Assembly: GCF_938028825.1 (NCBI RefSeq)
Contig: NZ_CALIZP010000033.1
Location: 1 to 64,000, forward strand
From: an uncultured Cardiobacterium sp.
GTDB taxonomy: Bacteria; Pseudomonadota; Gammaproteobacteria; Cardiobacteriales; Cardiobacteriaceae
DNA: 64,000 nucleotides
Direction of reading: 5' to 3'
The notes below the pieces were generated by a model. The model was given only the letters and a program-made list of their open reading frames with translations. It had not been told where the DNA came from and ran no database searches. Positions 9,008 to 19,550 of this stretch are shown here, piece by piece. Made by a program: the position numbers and the translations under genes. Position 1 is the stretch's first letter. Every line of letters begins with the position of its first letter.

Positions 9008-11587
9008 ATGCATCACCACACCCTGCGCGGCATCCGTCTGCCGCTCCTGTTCATCGCCGTCCTGCCGCTTGCCGCCCTCGCCCGCCAGCACCGGCTTTAC
9101 GACGTCGCCGATCACAACTATCCCGTGCCTGCCGCCAACGTCCTCTGGGTCGCGGCGGATGCCGCAGCGGACGGCGACGGCAGCCGCGACAAACCGTACC
9201 GCACCATCAAGGCCGCCCTCGACAAGGCGCGCGACGGCACGACCCTCATCCTGAAAAGCGGCATCTACCGCGAGCCGCATTTCTTCATCACCCGCAACCG
9301 CATCACCCTGCAAGCCGAGCCGCACGGCGATGTCTGGCTGAAAGGCAGCGACGTCGTCCCTGCCGAACGCTTCGAAAAAGAAGGCGGCCTGTGGAAAGTG
9401 ACCGGCGATTTCCAGAACTTCTGCCACGTCTGCACCGTCAACGCCAACCCGTCGAAAGAAGGCGTTGCCGCCTATCCCGAACAGGTCTTCATCGATGACC
9501 GCCCGCTGACCCAGGTCGGCAGCAAGGCCGAAGTCAAGGCCGGCACCTTCTATGTCGAGGACCAGACCCCGACCACCACCGTCGAACCCGACAACAACCT
9601 GAGCGGCTACCGCCTCGGCGCGCAGGACGCCATCACCTACTACCTCGGCAGCGACCCGAACGGGCACAGCGTGGAAATCAGCGAACGCGCCCGCGCTTTC
9701 ACCGCTACCGGCAAACACCTCACCGTGCGCGGCATCAACATCGCCCACTACGCGCCGCACCAGTCCTGGGGGCTCAAAGGCGACCCACGCCTCGGCGATT
9801 TCAGCGGCCCCGTCGCTCTCAGTATCAACGGCGACGACAGCCGCATGGAAGACGGCATCGTCGCGCAGAACAGCAACACCGCCCTTTTCGTGGACAAGGC
9901 GCGCCGCGTCCGCCTCAACAACATCCGCGCCATCGACAACGGCGCAACCGCCATCGGCATGAACCGCGCCCACGGCAGCAGCATCGAAAACAGCTACTTC
10001 CGCAACAACAACACCGCCGGCAACCTCATGGCCGACTGCGGCGCCTACTGCACCATCGGCCACGCCAAAATCACCCACGCCCGCGACACCGTCTTCCGGG
10101 GCAACATTGTGGACGACAGCGGCGACATTGCCTACCGCCCGCCCGGCTACTGGTGCGACGAAGGCTGCATCAACACCAAAATCACCAACAACTTCTTCAC
10201 CGGCGTCTCCACCGCGATGATGTACGAAGTCTGCGACAGCGGCATCCTCGCCTCCAACATCGTCGAAAACAGCGACAGCGGCATCTACCTCGCCGGTTCC
10301 AGCAACAGCCGCATCTACAACAACACCTTCTCGCACGTCTTCAACCCGCTCAACCTCAAAGAAGAACCGCGTACCGGCGGCTGCAACTACTACAAAAACG
10401 GCCGCTGCCTGAGCGAAGAACCCTGGTCGAAAGAACAGGGCCTGAGCTGGGACACCACCGGCTTGCAGGTCTATAACAACATCCTCTCCTCGCGCAAAAC
10501 GGAAGGCAGCGAAACCTACCGCGCCATTCTGGTGCGCACCGAAGGCTACGACGACCCCGACGGCGGCCGCATATACAGCAACGACATGTTCGGCGGCCTG
10601 GATTACAACGCCTACTACCGCAGAGGTCTCGCCCGCGAACCCTACCTGATGAACTGGGATCTGGCGGATGTGGCGGGCGCGAACAACCTCCGCTTCATGC
10701 GCACGAGCGACATCGCCGCCGCCCGGCAGGTGAACAAAAAAATCAACGGCCTGGAACGGCACGCGCTTGACCTCTTCGGCAGCCCGGCGGACAACCCCTA
10801 CTTCACCCGTGAAGCGGCGGGCAGCCGGCAAAGCAACTACCGCCTGCGCGCCGACAGCCCCGCCAAAGGCAGCGGCAAGGCCCTGCCGCTCGACATCGCC
10901 CGCGCCATCGACCCAAGCGGCAACCAGGTCAAATCCGGCGTGGCGGTAGATCGCGGCGCGCTGCTGAACGCCCTGATGGATGCAGGCGGCGGTGCCGCCG
11001 CGCCTGCCCGTGCCGCCGCCGTAACCACGGCGCACAAAGATGCCTCCCCGGCCGCCGCCCGCCGCACGGCAGCGCAAAATGTCACGAGCACAGACGGCGA
11101 CCATGCCGCCGGCCACGCCACAGCGCTGCCATACAGCCTGAGCGGCAGTGCCGCCGGCGGCACCGGCGGCGGCAGCGCGGGCGGACAGGCGCTCGCCGGC
11201 AACGGCGGTACCGACGGCATGACCGCCACTGTTGCCGCCGATACCCGCCACATGCAACGCCTGCCGGACAAGGAACTCCCGCGCTATGACCGCATCCGCC
11301 CGTACAGCGAAGGCTTCGCCGCCGTCGAAAAAAACGGTCGCTGGGGCTTCATCGACCAAAAAGGGCGCGAGACCGTCAGGCCGCAGTACCAGGACGTCCT
11401 CGCCTACGGCGAAGCCCGCGCGGCGGTGAAAAAAGACGGCCGCTGGGGTTTCATCGACACCAAAGGCAAAGAAACCGTCAAACCGCAGTACGACACCGTC
11501 TGGCCGTACAAAGACGGGCGCGCCACCGTGCAGAAAGACGGCGAACGCCGCCTCCTCGACCTCGACGGCCATGCCGTCACCCCATAA
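9008..11587 (+). CDS. Secreted right-handed beta-helix protein with C-terminal WG repeats
   Basis: The 859-residue protein starts with a signal peptide (LLFIAVLPLAALA) and a DUF1565-like segment (SRDKPYRTIKAALDKA). A long stretch to about residue 650 has Asn-rich rungs typical of pectate-lyase-like parallel beta helices (RIYNNTFSHV, GIYLAGSSNSRIYN). An Ala/Gly-rich linker (about 658-755) leads to three WG repeats with GRWGFID and EKNGRWGFIDQKG motifs. A polysaccharide-active or surface-binding role is inferred from the fold; catalytic residues were not identified. hisIE follows after 16 bases and may share its transcript. Histidines after the start Met are native sequence. Confidence 0.75.
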   Translation: MHHHTLRGIRLPLLFIAVLPLAALARQHRLYDVADHNYPVPAANVLWVAADAAADGDGSRDKPYRTIKAALDKARDGTTLILKSGIYREPHFFITRNRITLQAEPHGDVWLKGSDVVPAERFEKEGGLWKVTGDFQNFCHVCTVNANPSKEGVAAYPEQVFIDDRPLTQVGSKAEVKAGTFYVEDQTPTTTVEPDNNLSGYRLGAQDAITYYLGSDPNGHSVEISERARAFTATGKHLTVRGINIAHYAPHQSWGLKGDPRLGDFSGPVALSINGDDSRMEDGIVAQNSNTALFVDKARRVRLNNIRAIDNGATAIGMNRAHGSSIENSYFRNNNTAGNLMADCGAYCTIGHAKITHARDTVFRGNIVDDSGDIAYRPPGYWCDEGCINTKITNNFFTGVSTAMMYEVCDSGILASNIVENSDSGIYLAGSSNSRIYNNTFSHVFNPLNLKEEPRTGGCNYYKNGRCLSEEPWSKEQGLSWDTTGLQVYNNILSSRKTEGSETYRAILVRTEGYDDPDGGRIYSNDMFGGLDYNAYYRRGLAREPYLMNWDLADVAGANNLRFMRTSDIAAARQVNKKINGLERHALDLFGSPADNPYFTREAAGSRQSNYRLRADSPAKGSGKALPLDIARAIDPSGNQVKSGVAVDRGALLNALMDAGGGAAAPARAAAVTTAHKDASPAAARRTAAQNVTSTDGDHAAGHATALPYSLSGSAAGGTGGGSAGGQALAGNGGTDGMTATVAADTRHMQRLPDKELPRYDRIRPYSEGFAAVEKNGRWGFIDQKGRETVRPQYQDVLAYGEARAAVKKDGRWGFIDTKGKETVKPQYDTVWPYKDGRATVQKDGERRLLDLDGHAVTP

Positions 11588-11603
11588 CCGTCCGGAGCCT
11601 GCC

Positions 11604-12248
11604 ATGCAAAACACTATCGACTGGGACAAAGTCAACGGCCTGCTGCCCGTCATCGTGCAGGACGCCGTGCGCGGCACCGTGCTCATGCTCGGCTACATGA
11701 ACGCCGAGGCGCTGGTCAAAACGCAAAACGAAGGGCGCGTCACCTTCTACTCGCGCAGCAAACAGCGCCTGTGGACCAAAGGCGAAACCTCAGGCCACTA
11801 CCTCGGCGTCTGCGCGATGAGCCTCGACTGCGACAACGACACCCTGCTCATCCTCGCCGAACCGCAGGGCCCGACCTGCCACACCGGCGCGACGAGCTGC
11901 TTTCACGCCTACGACCGCGAACCGCCGCCGGGCTGGCCGTGGTTCGCGCAACTGGCAGACGAACTCGCCGCCCGCCAAAACGCCGACCCGGCCACCTCCT
12001 ACACCGCCCGCCTGCACGCACGCGGCCTTACAAAAATCGCGCAAAAAGTCGGCGAAGAAGGCGTGGAAACCGCACTGGCGGCGGTTGCCGGCGACGATGA
12101 CGAACTCAGCGGCGAAATCGCCGACCTGCTCTACCACCTCACCGTGCTGCTGCACGCGCGCAACCTCGACTGGGCGGACGTCCTCGCCCGCCTGCACGAA
12201 CGGCACCAGGGCATCGGCCTGCACCCCGAAGGTGCCAACAAGGCATGA
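11604..12248 (+). CDS. hisI: Bifunctional phosphoribosyl-AMP cyclohydrolase / phosphoribosyl-ATP diphosphatase
   Basis: Catalyses steps two and three of histidine synthesis. Residues 1-115 are the HisI cyclohydrolase domain with metal-site cysteines in SLDCDND and GPTCHTGATSCF. Residues from about 120 to 214 are the HisE domain with KVGEEGVETALAA. The fused form (often called hisIE) is usual in gammaproteobacteria. It stands alone here with no other his gene, so the pathway is scattered in this genome. The ATG at 11604 follows CCGGAG. Confidence 0.95.
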   Translation: MQNTIDWDKVNGLLPVIVQDAVRGTVLMLGYMNAEALVKTQNEGRVTFYSRSKQRLWTKGETSGHYLGVCAMSLDCDNDTLLILAEPQGPTCHTGATSCFHAYDREPPPGWPWFAQLADELAARQNADPATSYTARLHARGLTKIAQKVGEEGVETALAAVAGDDDELSGEIADLLYHLTVLLHARNLDWADVLARLHERHQGIGLHPEGANKA

Positions 12249-12269
12249 ACCCGCCGCACGGGTGCAGGC

Positions 12270-12299
12270 AAAAAACGGGGCGGTATCAACCGCCCCGTC
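12270..12299 (-). terminator. Terminator of guaA
   Basis: Perfect 10-bp stem ACGGGGCGGT / ACCGCCCCGT with a 4-base loop. On the minus strand the stem is followed by a T-run, so it serves guaA. The plus side lacks a T-run. Confidence 0.85.
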
Positions 12300-12314
12300 T
12301 GCATTCCTGCCGCC

Positions 12315-13889
<1,575 letters not shown>

Positions 13890-13902
13890 AAAAGTTCCTA
13901 AA

Positions 13903-14292
13903 TCATAAAAGGTCTGACGATGGCAATTTGTGGCGGATTTTAGCGCGGGTCAGGCCATAACTGTCTGCCAGCAAATCCAGCAGCGTGGCATCAGGCAGCA
14001 TGTCAAGACGCAGGCTGACCCAGTGTTCCTTGTTCATGTGGTAGGCGGGCAGGACGCCGTCCATGCCGCGCAGCAGGCTGTTCTCCTCGGCGCGGATTTT
14101 GACATTGAGGATGGCGACTTCCCCTGCCGTCGCGAGCCCCAATTTGCGCCCCGGCGGGTTCATCAGCACGGCAAACCACTTGCGGTTGTCCGCATGACGG
14201 AACACCGCATATTGCGGATAGCGCCGCCACGGGTATTCCGCCGCCACGCCGTAGCGGTTCATGATTTCCTGCAACAATTCATCTTGCCGCAT
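13903..14292 (-). CDS. MmcQ/YjbR family protein
   Basis: The 129-residue protein has the compact alpha/beta YjbR fold sequence pattern, including YAVFRHADNRKWFAV, ILNVK and the C-terminal HWVSLRLD...LLADSYGLTRAK. The family resembles a double-wing DNA-binding or CyaY-like fold, but no reaction is established. Its start overlaps the stop of the upstream membrane-protein gene by 14 bases, and guaA follows after 13 bases, so the three are likely co-transcribed. Confidence 0.85.
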   Translation of the reverse strand: MRQDELLQEIMNRYGVAAEYPWRRYPQYAVFRHADNRKWFAVLMNPPGRKLGLATAGEVAILNVKIRAEENSLLRGMDGVLPAYHMNKEHWVSLRLDMLPDATLLDLLADSYGLTRAKIRHKLPSSDLL

Positions 14293-15208
14293 ACCGCCTC
14301 CGTAAATAAAAACGCCACAGTACCTTAATCAGCCGATACAAAATGGCGGCAGGCAGGATGGCAAAGAAAATCGTCATGGCGCGCGCCATCAACAGGCCGG
14401 TGCGCTGTTTAAGCGGGGTAATCCTGTCATCATTGACGCGGTAAACATATTCAAACGGATCAGCGGGGCCGTCATTCCAAAGCGCCGCATAAAAAACATC
14501 GCCTTCACGCTGAATAATCACGCGATAAAAACCTTCTTCATGCTGGAAATCGTAGGGCGCCGGGCAGAGGGGTTTCCCCTGCCATTGTTCCTTGTCGGCG
14601 AAGCGGATAAAAAACGGATAGTCTTCTTGCAAGACGCAGACGTTGAAAAAAGCATCCGGCGCGCGCCAGGCCGGCACGGCGGCGTAATACATCACAACCC
14701 CGCATAACGCCCAGCAGCACAGCCCCAGCGGCACCCGCGCCCAGCGCGGACAGGGATTCTCCAGTCTGTCCTGCCATGCCCATTGTGGCTTTAATTGCCT
14801 TAATAACGGTAGAAAAGAACGGGGCGCGCGCAGAATAATGGCATTGCCATCGGTAAAGACCAGTTGCAAATACTCTCGCGGCTGGAAATATCCGGCTGCC
14901 CATATTCCAATGACAATACAGATAAGACCGACAAAAGAGAAAGCAATTTCCAGCAAATTGGTTCCGGAGGCGACATAAAAAAACAGGGCGGACAACAACA
15001 GGCAACTGAGCGACACAGCCAGAAATAATAAAAATGACCACAAATCTCGCGCTGGATGACCGATAGCGCCAAAACGCATATCGACCAATGCCTCGGTGGG
15101 ATAACTTTTGCCGCTATCCAGGGTGAATTGCTTGCCGTCAAAGACGGCCATGCCGACCGTCTTATCAATCAAGCGGCGGGGAATGATGATGGGGTAGCGG
15201 TGGTGCAT
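14279..15208 (-). CDS. Membrane protein of unknown function
   Basis: The 309-residue protein is not recognised. It has two adjacent hydrophobic segments (about 55-80 and 85-107), another near 160-180, a soluble part with cysteines (CVLQEDYPFF, KPLCPAPYDF), and a last hydrophobic helix near 275-295 followed by a basic tail (RFYLRRRYAAR). The layout is reminiscent of the protein at 51815, with early paired helices, a soluble domain, then a C-terminal helix and basic end, but no clear sequence identity was seen. It overlaps yjbR and starts 14 bases before the sbcC stop region. Confidence 0.7.
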   Translation of the reverse strand: MHHRYPIIIPRRLIDKTVGMAVFDGKQFTLDSGKSYPTEALVDMRFGAIGHPARDLWSFLLFLAVSLSCLLLSALFFYVASGTNLLEIAFSFVGLICIVIGIWAAGYFQPREYLQLVFTDGNAIILRAPRSFLPLLRQLKPQWAWQDRLENPCPRWARVPLGLCCWALCGVVMYYAAVPAWRAPDAFFNVCVLQEDYPFFIRFADKEQWQGKPLCPAPYDFQHEEGFYRVIIQREGDVFYAALWNDGPADPFEYVYRVNDDRITPLKQRTGLLMARAMTIFFAILPAAILYRLIKVLWRFYLRRRYAAR

Positions 15209-15222
15209 GGAGGTGCCTATAT

Positions 15223-18200
15223 TCAGTCGCAGCGGCGGCAGCCGGGGCCGTCGATGCGGCTGCGGCCGCCCTGTTCGGGGGTAATGCGGATTTGTGTCGG
15301 GATGCGTTCGGTCAGCGCGGCGATGTGCGAGATGACGCCGATGTGTTTGCCGTCGGCGCGCAGGGCGCCCAGGGTGTCGAGCGCGCTGTCCAGGGTTTCT
15401 TCGTCGAGGGTGCCGAAGCCTTCGTCGAGGAAGAGGGTGTCGATGCGGATGTTTTCGCCCGCCATTTGCGCGAGGCCGAGGGCGAGGGCAAGGCTGACCA
15501 GGAAGGTTTCGCCGCCGGAGAGGTTTTTGGTGGTGCGGGTTGCGCCGCCCTGGTAGTTGTCGATGATATCGAGTTCGAGCGGGCGCGCGGGGTCGTGGGT
15601 GAGCAGGTAGCGATCGTTCATGCGTGCCAGTTGGCGGTTGGCGTGGGCGATGACGGCGGCGAAGGTGAGGCCTTGCGCGAAGTTGCGGTATTTCTTGCCG
15701 TCGGATGAGCCGATGAGGTCGTGCAGTGCCTGCCAGCGGCGGGTTTCAGTTTGCTGGGTGGCGATGGCGGCCTGTTTGTCGCGCAGGGCGGCGCGGGCTT
15801 TTTCGTTCTCGGCGAGGCGGTAGGCGGCTGCGGCGATGGTCTGGTTGCAGGTTTGCCAGGCGGCGGCGAGGGCGGCCTGTTTGTCGCGTAGGGCGGTTTC
15901 GTCTTCGCCGGGTGGTGTCCGGGCGAGGGCGGTGTCGAGGCGGGCGGCGCAGTCGTGCAGGCGGGTGTGGTTGTCCTGTTGGCGGCGGTCGAGACCGGCG
16001 GCTTGCGCGGCGAGGCGTTCGCGCTCGGCGGCGGGTAGGCGGGCGGCGAGGTAGGCGGTTTCGGCGGGGCTAAGGTCGGTGATATGGGTCTCGCTGCGCG
16101 AGATACCCTCACCCCAACCCTCTCCCGCAAGCGGGAGAGGGGATTTTTCTGTGCGGGTTTCGCTTGCTGTGGCGTCGGCGACTTCTGTTGGGTGGGTTGA
16201 AGTCCACTCTGCGCTTTGGGCGGTTGCTTCGGTGATTCCCGCCGCTTCGCCGTCTTTTTGGAATTGGGCGGCGGCAGCGGTGATGGCGGCGCTGTTTGCG
16301 GCGAGGCGTTCGCGCAGGGTGTGGAGGCGGGTTTCGCTGTCGCGCAGGGTGTCGTGTGCCTGCCGGCGGTCGTTTTCGGCGCGTTCGTGGTCGCGCTCGC
16401 TGCGGCTGATGGTCTGTTGCGCGGCGCGGTCTTCGGCGTCGGGGTCGCGTTCGCCGTAGCGGGCACGGCGTTCGTTTTGGGTGGTTTGGCAAGCGGTGAG
16501 GGCTGCGTTGTAAGCGGTAGCCGCCTGCTCGTGGGTGTTTTCGCAGGCGGTGAGGGTGGCTTGGGCGGCGGCGAGGGCGGCGGCGGTATTGTTGTGTTGT
16601 TGCTGGATGGTTTGCTGGTGTTGTTCGCGGGTTTGCCGGTCATGCAGGCGCTGGCGCAGGGCGGCGAGGATGGCGGCGGGGTTGTCGGGGATGTGTGTGT
16701 TGGCGGGGTTTGGGGCGGTGTCGGCGGGGTTGGTTTGGTGGGCTGCAGCCCGTCCTGTGTTTTCGCCGCTGGCGGCGGGGTAATAGGGCGCGAGTTGGCG
16801 GGCGAGGGCAGCGCGGGCGACAGCGAGGGCGGCGCCGTGTTGTTCGTTTTGCCGGCGGGCGGCGGCGAGGTTGGCGCGGCTGTTGGCGTGGTTTTGCGCG
16901 GCGAGGTCGCGGTTGTGCGCGGCAGCAGTGGCGTTTTGCGCGGCGGCCCGGGCAGCGCTGGCGGCGTTGTGTTCTTCGTTTTCGCAGGTTTCTGCCTCGG
17001 TGATGTAGCGGTTGAGCGCGTCGTATTGGGCGCGGAGGCTGTCCGGTTGCGGGGTATGGCCGTGGGTGTAGGGGTGTTCGGTCGCGCCGCACAGCGGGCA
17101 GGGTTCGCCGTCGTGCAGTTGGGCGCGTCGGGTGGCGAGGTCGGCGCTGGTTTGCGCGGCGGCGAGTTGGGCGGCGAGCCGGTCTTTGTCGGCGCGGTAG
17201 TCGCGCAGGCTGCGTCCGGCGAGGTGTTGCGCGAGGCGTTGTTTGGCGCGGTCGTGGGCAGCGGCGAGGCTGGCGGCGTGGGCGGCGGTTTTTTGGCAGG
17301 CGGCTTCGGCGGCGGCGAGGGCGCGTTCGTTTTCTTGGTGTCGGGCGAGGGTGGCGCGGGTATGGGCAACGGTTTCGTCGTTTTGTTTTTGTTGGGCGGC
17401 GAGGTCCTCAACGCGCAGGGTGATGGTGTCGAGGTCGCGAGCGAGGGCGGCGTCGGCTGCGTGAATGTCAAGCCAGGCGGCGCTGGCGGTGAGCTGCCGG
17501 GTTTCGTCGTCGTGCTGTTGTTGCAGGGCGCGGTGGCGGGCGGTGGCGGCGGCGAGGGCGTTGTCGGCGGCGGCGAGGTGCTGTGCGTGTTCGCGCAGGG
17601 TGTGTTGCTGGTCGGCGAGGCGCTGGTCGTAGGCGCGCATGTTCTGCCAGTGTGGCTGGTTGGCGTCGTGTTGTTGTCTCGCGGCGGCGAGGGCGGCGCG
17701 GGCGTCGGCAAGCGCGGCTTCGGCGGCGGCCAGCGCGTTTTGTTGTCCGGGCAGGTCGGTTTCGAGGGCGGCGCGGGCGCGTTCGTCGTCGTTTTGTTGC
17801 TGGCGCAGGGTGGTGAGGCGGGTGTAGGCGGCGTCCAGCATAGCGGCGCGGTTGGCGCGGGTGAGGCGGGCGCGTGCGGGGGCGAAGGCGGCGGCTTCTT
17901 GTTCGAGCTGGGCGGCTGCTGCGCGCAGGGTGCCGTGTTCGGCGCGCAGGCGGGCGATGTCGGCCAGCCGGGTGAGGGCGGCGGCGGTTTGTTGTTGGGC
18001 GGCGGCGAGGGCGGCGGTTTCTTGTTCGGCGGTGTTTTTTTCGGCTTCGAGTCCGGCGGTTTCTTCTGCCGTCAGAAGGGTGATGCCGGCGGTTTCGGCG
18101 TGCAGGGCGCTCAGGGTGTCGCGCGCGGCTTTGTAGCGCTCGTGGGCGCGGATGGAGAGTTGGCTGTAAATGGCGGTGCCGGTGATTTGTTCGAGCAGCG

Positions 18201-18711
18201 GCGCGCGTTCGTCCGGCGTGGCTTGCAGGTAGGCGGCAAATTCGCCCTGGGCGAGGAGCATGGCGCGGGTGAAGCGGGCGTAGTCCATGCCGGTGAGTGC
18301 TTCGATGGCGGCGGCGGTGGTTTTGAGGCTGGCGGCGAGGAGTTGGCCGCTTGCGGCGTCGGCGATTTCGTGTTTGGGGTTTTGCAGTTCGCCGTCGGCG
18401 CGGCGGCGGGCGCGGCGCTGGCTCCAATGGCAGCGGTAGCGTTTGCCGCGCACGGCGATGGTAACTTCGGCAAAGCAGGTGCCGGTGTAGCGGCTCATGA
18501 TGTCGTTCGTGCTTTTGTTGATGCGGGGAAGGCGCGGGGTGCGGCCGTAGAGGGCGAGGCAGATGGCATCAAGGAGGGTGGTTTTGCCCGCACCGGTCGG
18601 GCCGGTGATGGCGTAGAGGTTGTCGGCGCGGTAGGCGGGGGCGGTGAGGTCGATTTCCCAGGTGCCGACGAGGGAGTTGAGGTTGTGCAGGCGGATGTGT
18701 TCGATGCGCAT
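15223..18711 (-). CDS. sbcC: Exonuclease SbcCD subunit SbcC
   Basis: The ATPase of the SbcCD nuclease that processes hairpins and DNA ends. The 1162-residue protein has the N-terminal Walker A ITGPTGAGKTT, a very long Ala/Gln-rich coiled coil, a central CPLC zinc hook near residue 537, and a C-terminal NLSGGETFLVSLALALGLA signature with Walker B IDTLFLDEGFGTLD. Around residues 855-870 a palindromic repeat is translated as PLPLAGEGWGEG inside the second coiled-coil arm. No sbcD is adjacent: the upstream gene is upp. Codon composition is extremely alanine and GC rich in the coiled coil. Confidence 0.95.
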   Translation of the reverse strand: MRIEHIRLHNLNSLVGTWEIDLTAPAYRADNLYAITGPTGAGKTTLLDAICLALYGRTPRLPRINKSTNDIMSRYTGTCFAEVTIAVRGKRYRCHWSQRRARRRADGELQNPKHEIADAASGQLLAASLKTTAAAIEALTGMDYARFTRAMLLAQGEFAAYLQATPDERAPLLEQITGTAIYSQLSIRAHERYKAARDTLSALHAETAGITLLTAEETAGLEAEKNTAEQETAALAAAQQQTAAALTRLADIARLRAEHGTLRAAAAQLEQEAAAFAPARARLTRANRAAMLDAAYTRLTTLRQQQNDDERARAALETDLPGQQNALAAAEAALADARAALAAARQQHDANQPHWQNMRAYDQRLADQQHTLREHAQHLAAADNALAAATARHRALQQQHDDETRQLTASAAWLDIHAADAALARDLDTITLRVEDLAAQQKQNDETVAHTRATLARHQENERALAAAEAACQKTAAHAASLAAAHDRAKQRLAQHLAGRSLRDYRADKDRLAAQLAAAQTSADLATRRAQLHDGEPCPLCGATEHPYTHGHTPQPDSLRAQYDALNRYITEAETCENEEHNAASAARAAAQNATAAAHNRDLAAQNHANSRANLAAARRQNEQHGAALAVARAALARQLAPYYPAASGENTGRAAAHQTNPADTAPNPANTHIPDNPAAILAALRQRLHDRQTREQHQQTIQQQHNNTAAALAAAQATLTACENTHEQAATAYNAALTACQTTQNERRARYGERDPDAEDRAAQQTISRSERDHERAENDRRQAHDTLRDSETRLHTLRERLAANSAAITAAAAQFQKDGEAAGITEATAQSAEWTSTHPTEVADATASETRTEKSPLPLAGEGWGEGISRSETHITDLSPAETAYLAARLPAAERERLAAQAAGLDRRQQDNHTRLHDCAARLDTALARTPPGEDETALRDKQAALAAAWQTCNQTIAAAAYRLAENEKARAALRDKQAAIATQQTETRRWQALHDLIGSSDGKKYRNFAQGLTFAAVIAHANRQLARMNDRYLLTHDPARPLELDIIDNYQGGATRTTKNLSGGETFLVSLALALGLAQMAGENIRIDTLFLDEGFGTLDEETLDSALDTLGALRADGKHIGVISHIAALTERIPTQIRITPEQGGRSRIDGPGCRRCD
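16103..16147 (-). repeat. Palindromic repeat inserted in frame in sbcC
   Basis: The plus strand carries CCCTCACCCC, AACC and the perfect palindrome CTCTCCCGCAAGCGGGAGAG. The same family occurs, inverted on the plus strand but in the same coding direction and frame, at 27532-27574 in scrA. Confidence 0.85.
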
Positions 18712-18758
18712 GGCTGGTTTTGTTTTTGTCCGGTGTTGTCGTCTGGCGGGTGTGCCGC

Positions 18759-18784
18759 AAAAACCCCGCTCGCGGCGGGGTTCT
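18759..18784 (-). terminator. Terminator of upp
   Basis: Stem AACCCCGC / GCGGGGTT with a TCGCG loop. The minus strand continues with TTTTTG. It lies between upp and sbcC, so sbcC probably has its own promoter. Confidence 0.8.
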
Positions 18785-18796
18785 CTGCCAGATGCT

Positions 18797-19432
18797 TCAA
18801 CTGCTGATGACGGTGCCGAAAATCTTGTCGCCCGCGTCGCCGAGGCCGGGGATGATGTAGCCGTGTTCGTTCAGGTGATCATCCAGCGCGGCGGCGAAAA
18901 TCTGCACGTCGGGATGGCGCGCGTTCACCAGCCGCACCCCTTCCGGCGCGGCGACCAGCACCAGCGCCTGGATGTCCTTGCAGCCCTTGCTTTTCAGCAG
19001 GTCGATCGTCGCCGCCAGCGAGCCGCCGGTGGCCAGCATCGGGTCGATGATCCAGGCGGGGCGCTCGTTCATGCGGCTGGTGAATTTCTCGAAGTACGGC
19101 ACCGGTTGCAGCGTTTCCTCGTCGCGTTGCAGGCCGACCACGCTGATTTTCGCCGTCGGAATCAAATCGAGCACGCCGTCAAGCATGCCCAGTCCCGCAC
19201 GCAGAATCGGCACCACCGTCAGCGTCTTGCCCGCGATGCGCCGCCCCGTCACCTCGCCGCACCAGCCCTGCAACACGTATTCCTCGCTCGGCAGCTCGCG
19301 GCTGGCTTCATAGGCCATCAGCCGTGCCAGTTCGCGCGTCAGCGTGCGGAAGCGGTACGTGCTGCAATCCACCTCGCGCATCAGCGACAATTTGTGCGCC
19401 ACCAGCGGATGATCGATCACCGTCAGATTCAT
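18797..19432 (-). CDS. upp: Uracil phosphoribosyltransferase
   Basis: Salvages uracil to UMP using PRPP. The 211-residue protein is close to the 208-residue E. coli enzyme. It has VPILRAGLGM early, the PRPP-binding MLATGGSL (ADPMLATGG family motif) near the middle, and the uracil-binding GYIIPGLGDAGDKIFGT at the C-terminus. It diverges from the J-domain gene at 19551; the shared 118-base gap contains a TATAAG word within an inverted repeat GGCGGC...GCCGCC. Confidence 0.97.
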   Translation of the reverse strand: MNLTVIDHPLVAHKLSLMREVDCSTYRFRTLTRELARLMAYEASRELPSEEYVLQGWCGEVTGRRIAGKTLTVVPILRAGLGMLDGVLDLIPTAKISVVGLQRDEETLQPVPYFEKFTSRMNERPAWIIDPMLATGGSLAATIDLLKSKGCKDIQALVLVAAPEGVRLVNARHPDVQIFAAALDDHLNEHGYIIPGLGDAGDKIFGTVISS

Positions 19433-19550
19433 AAAACACCTCGGTCATGGGAAAAACGGCGGCATTATAAGCCGCCGCCCCGGCCCCCGCAGCGCCTTGC
19501 CCGCCTGCCGGGGGCGCACTATCATGCCGTTTTTCCCATCCGCCCCGACC

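Noticed and set aside
8966..11686. 906-codon antisense frame over the beta-helix gene
   Set aside because: Val/Ala/Gly-rich shadow; the sense protein has a signal peptide and recognisable repeats.
16216..18807. 863-codon antisense frame over sbcC
   Set aside because: Gly/Val-rich shadow of the alanine-rich coiled coil.
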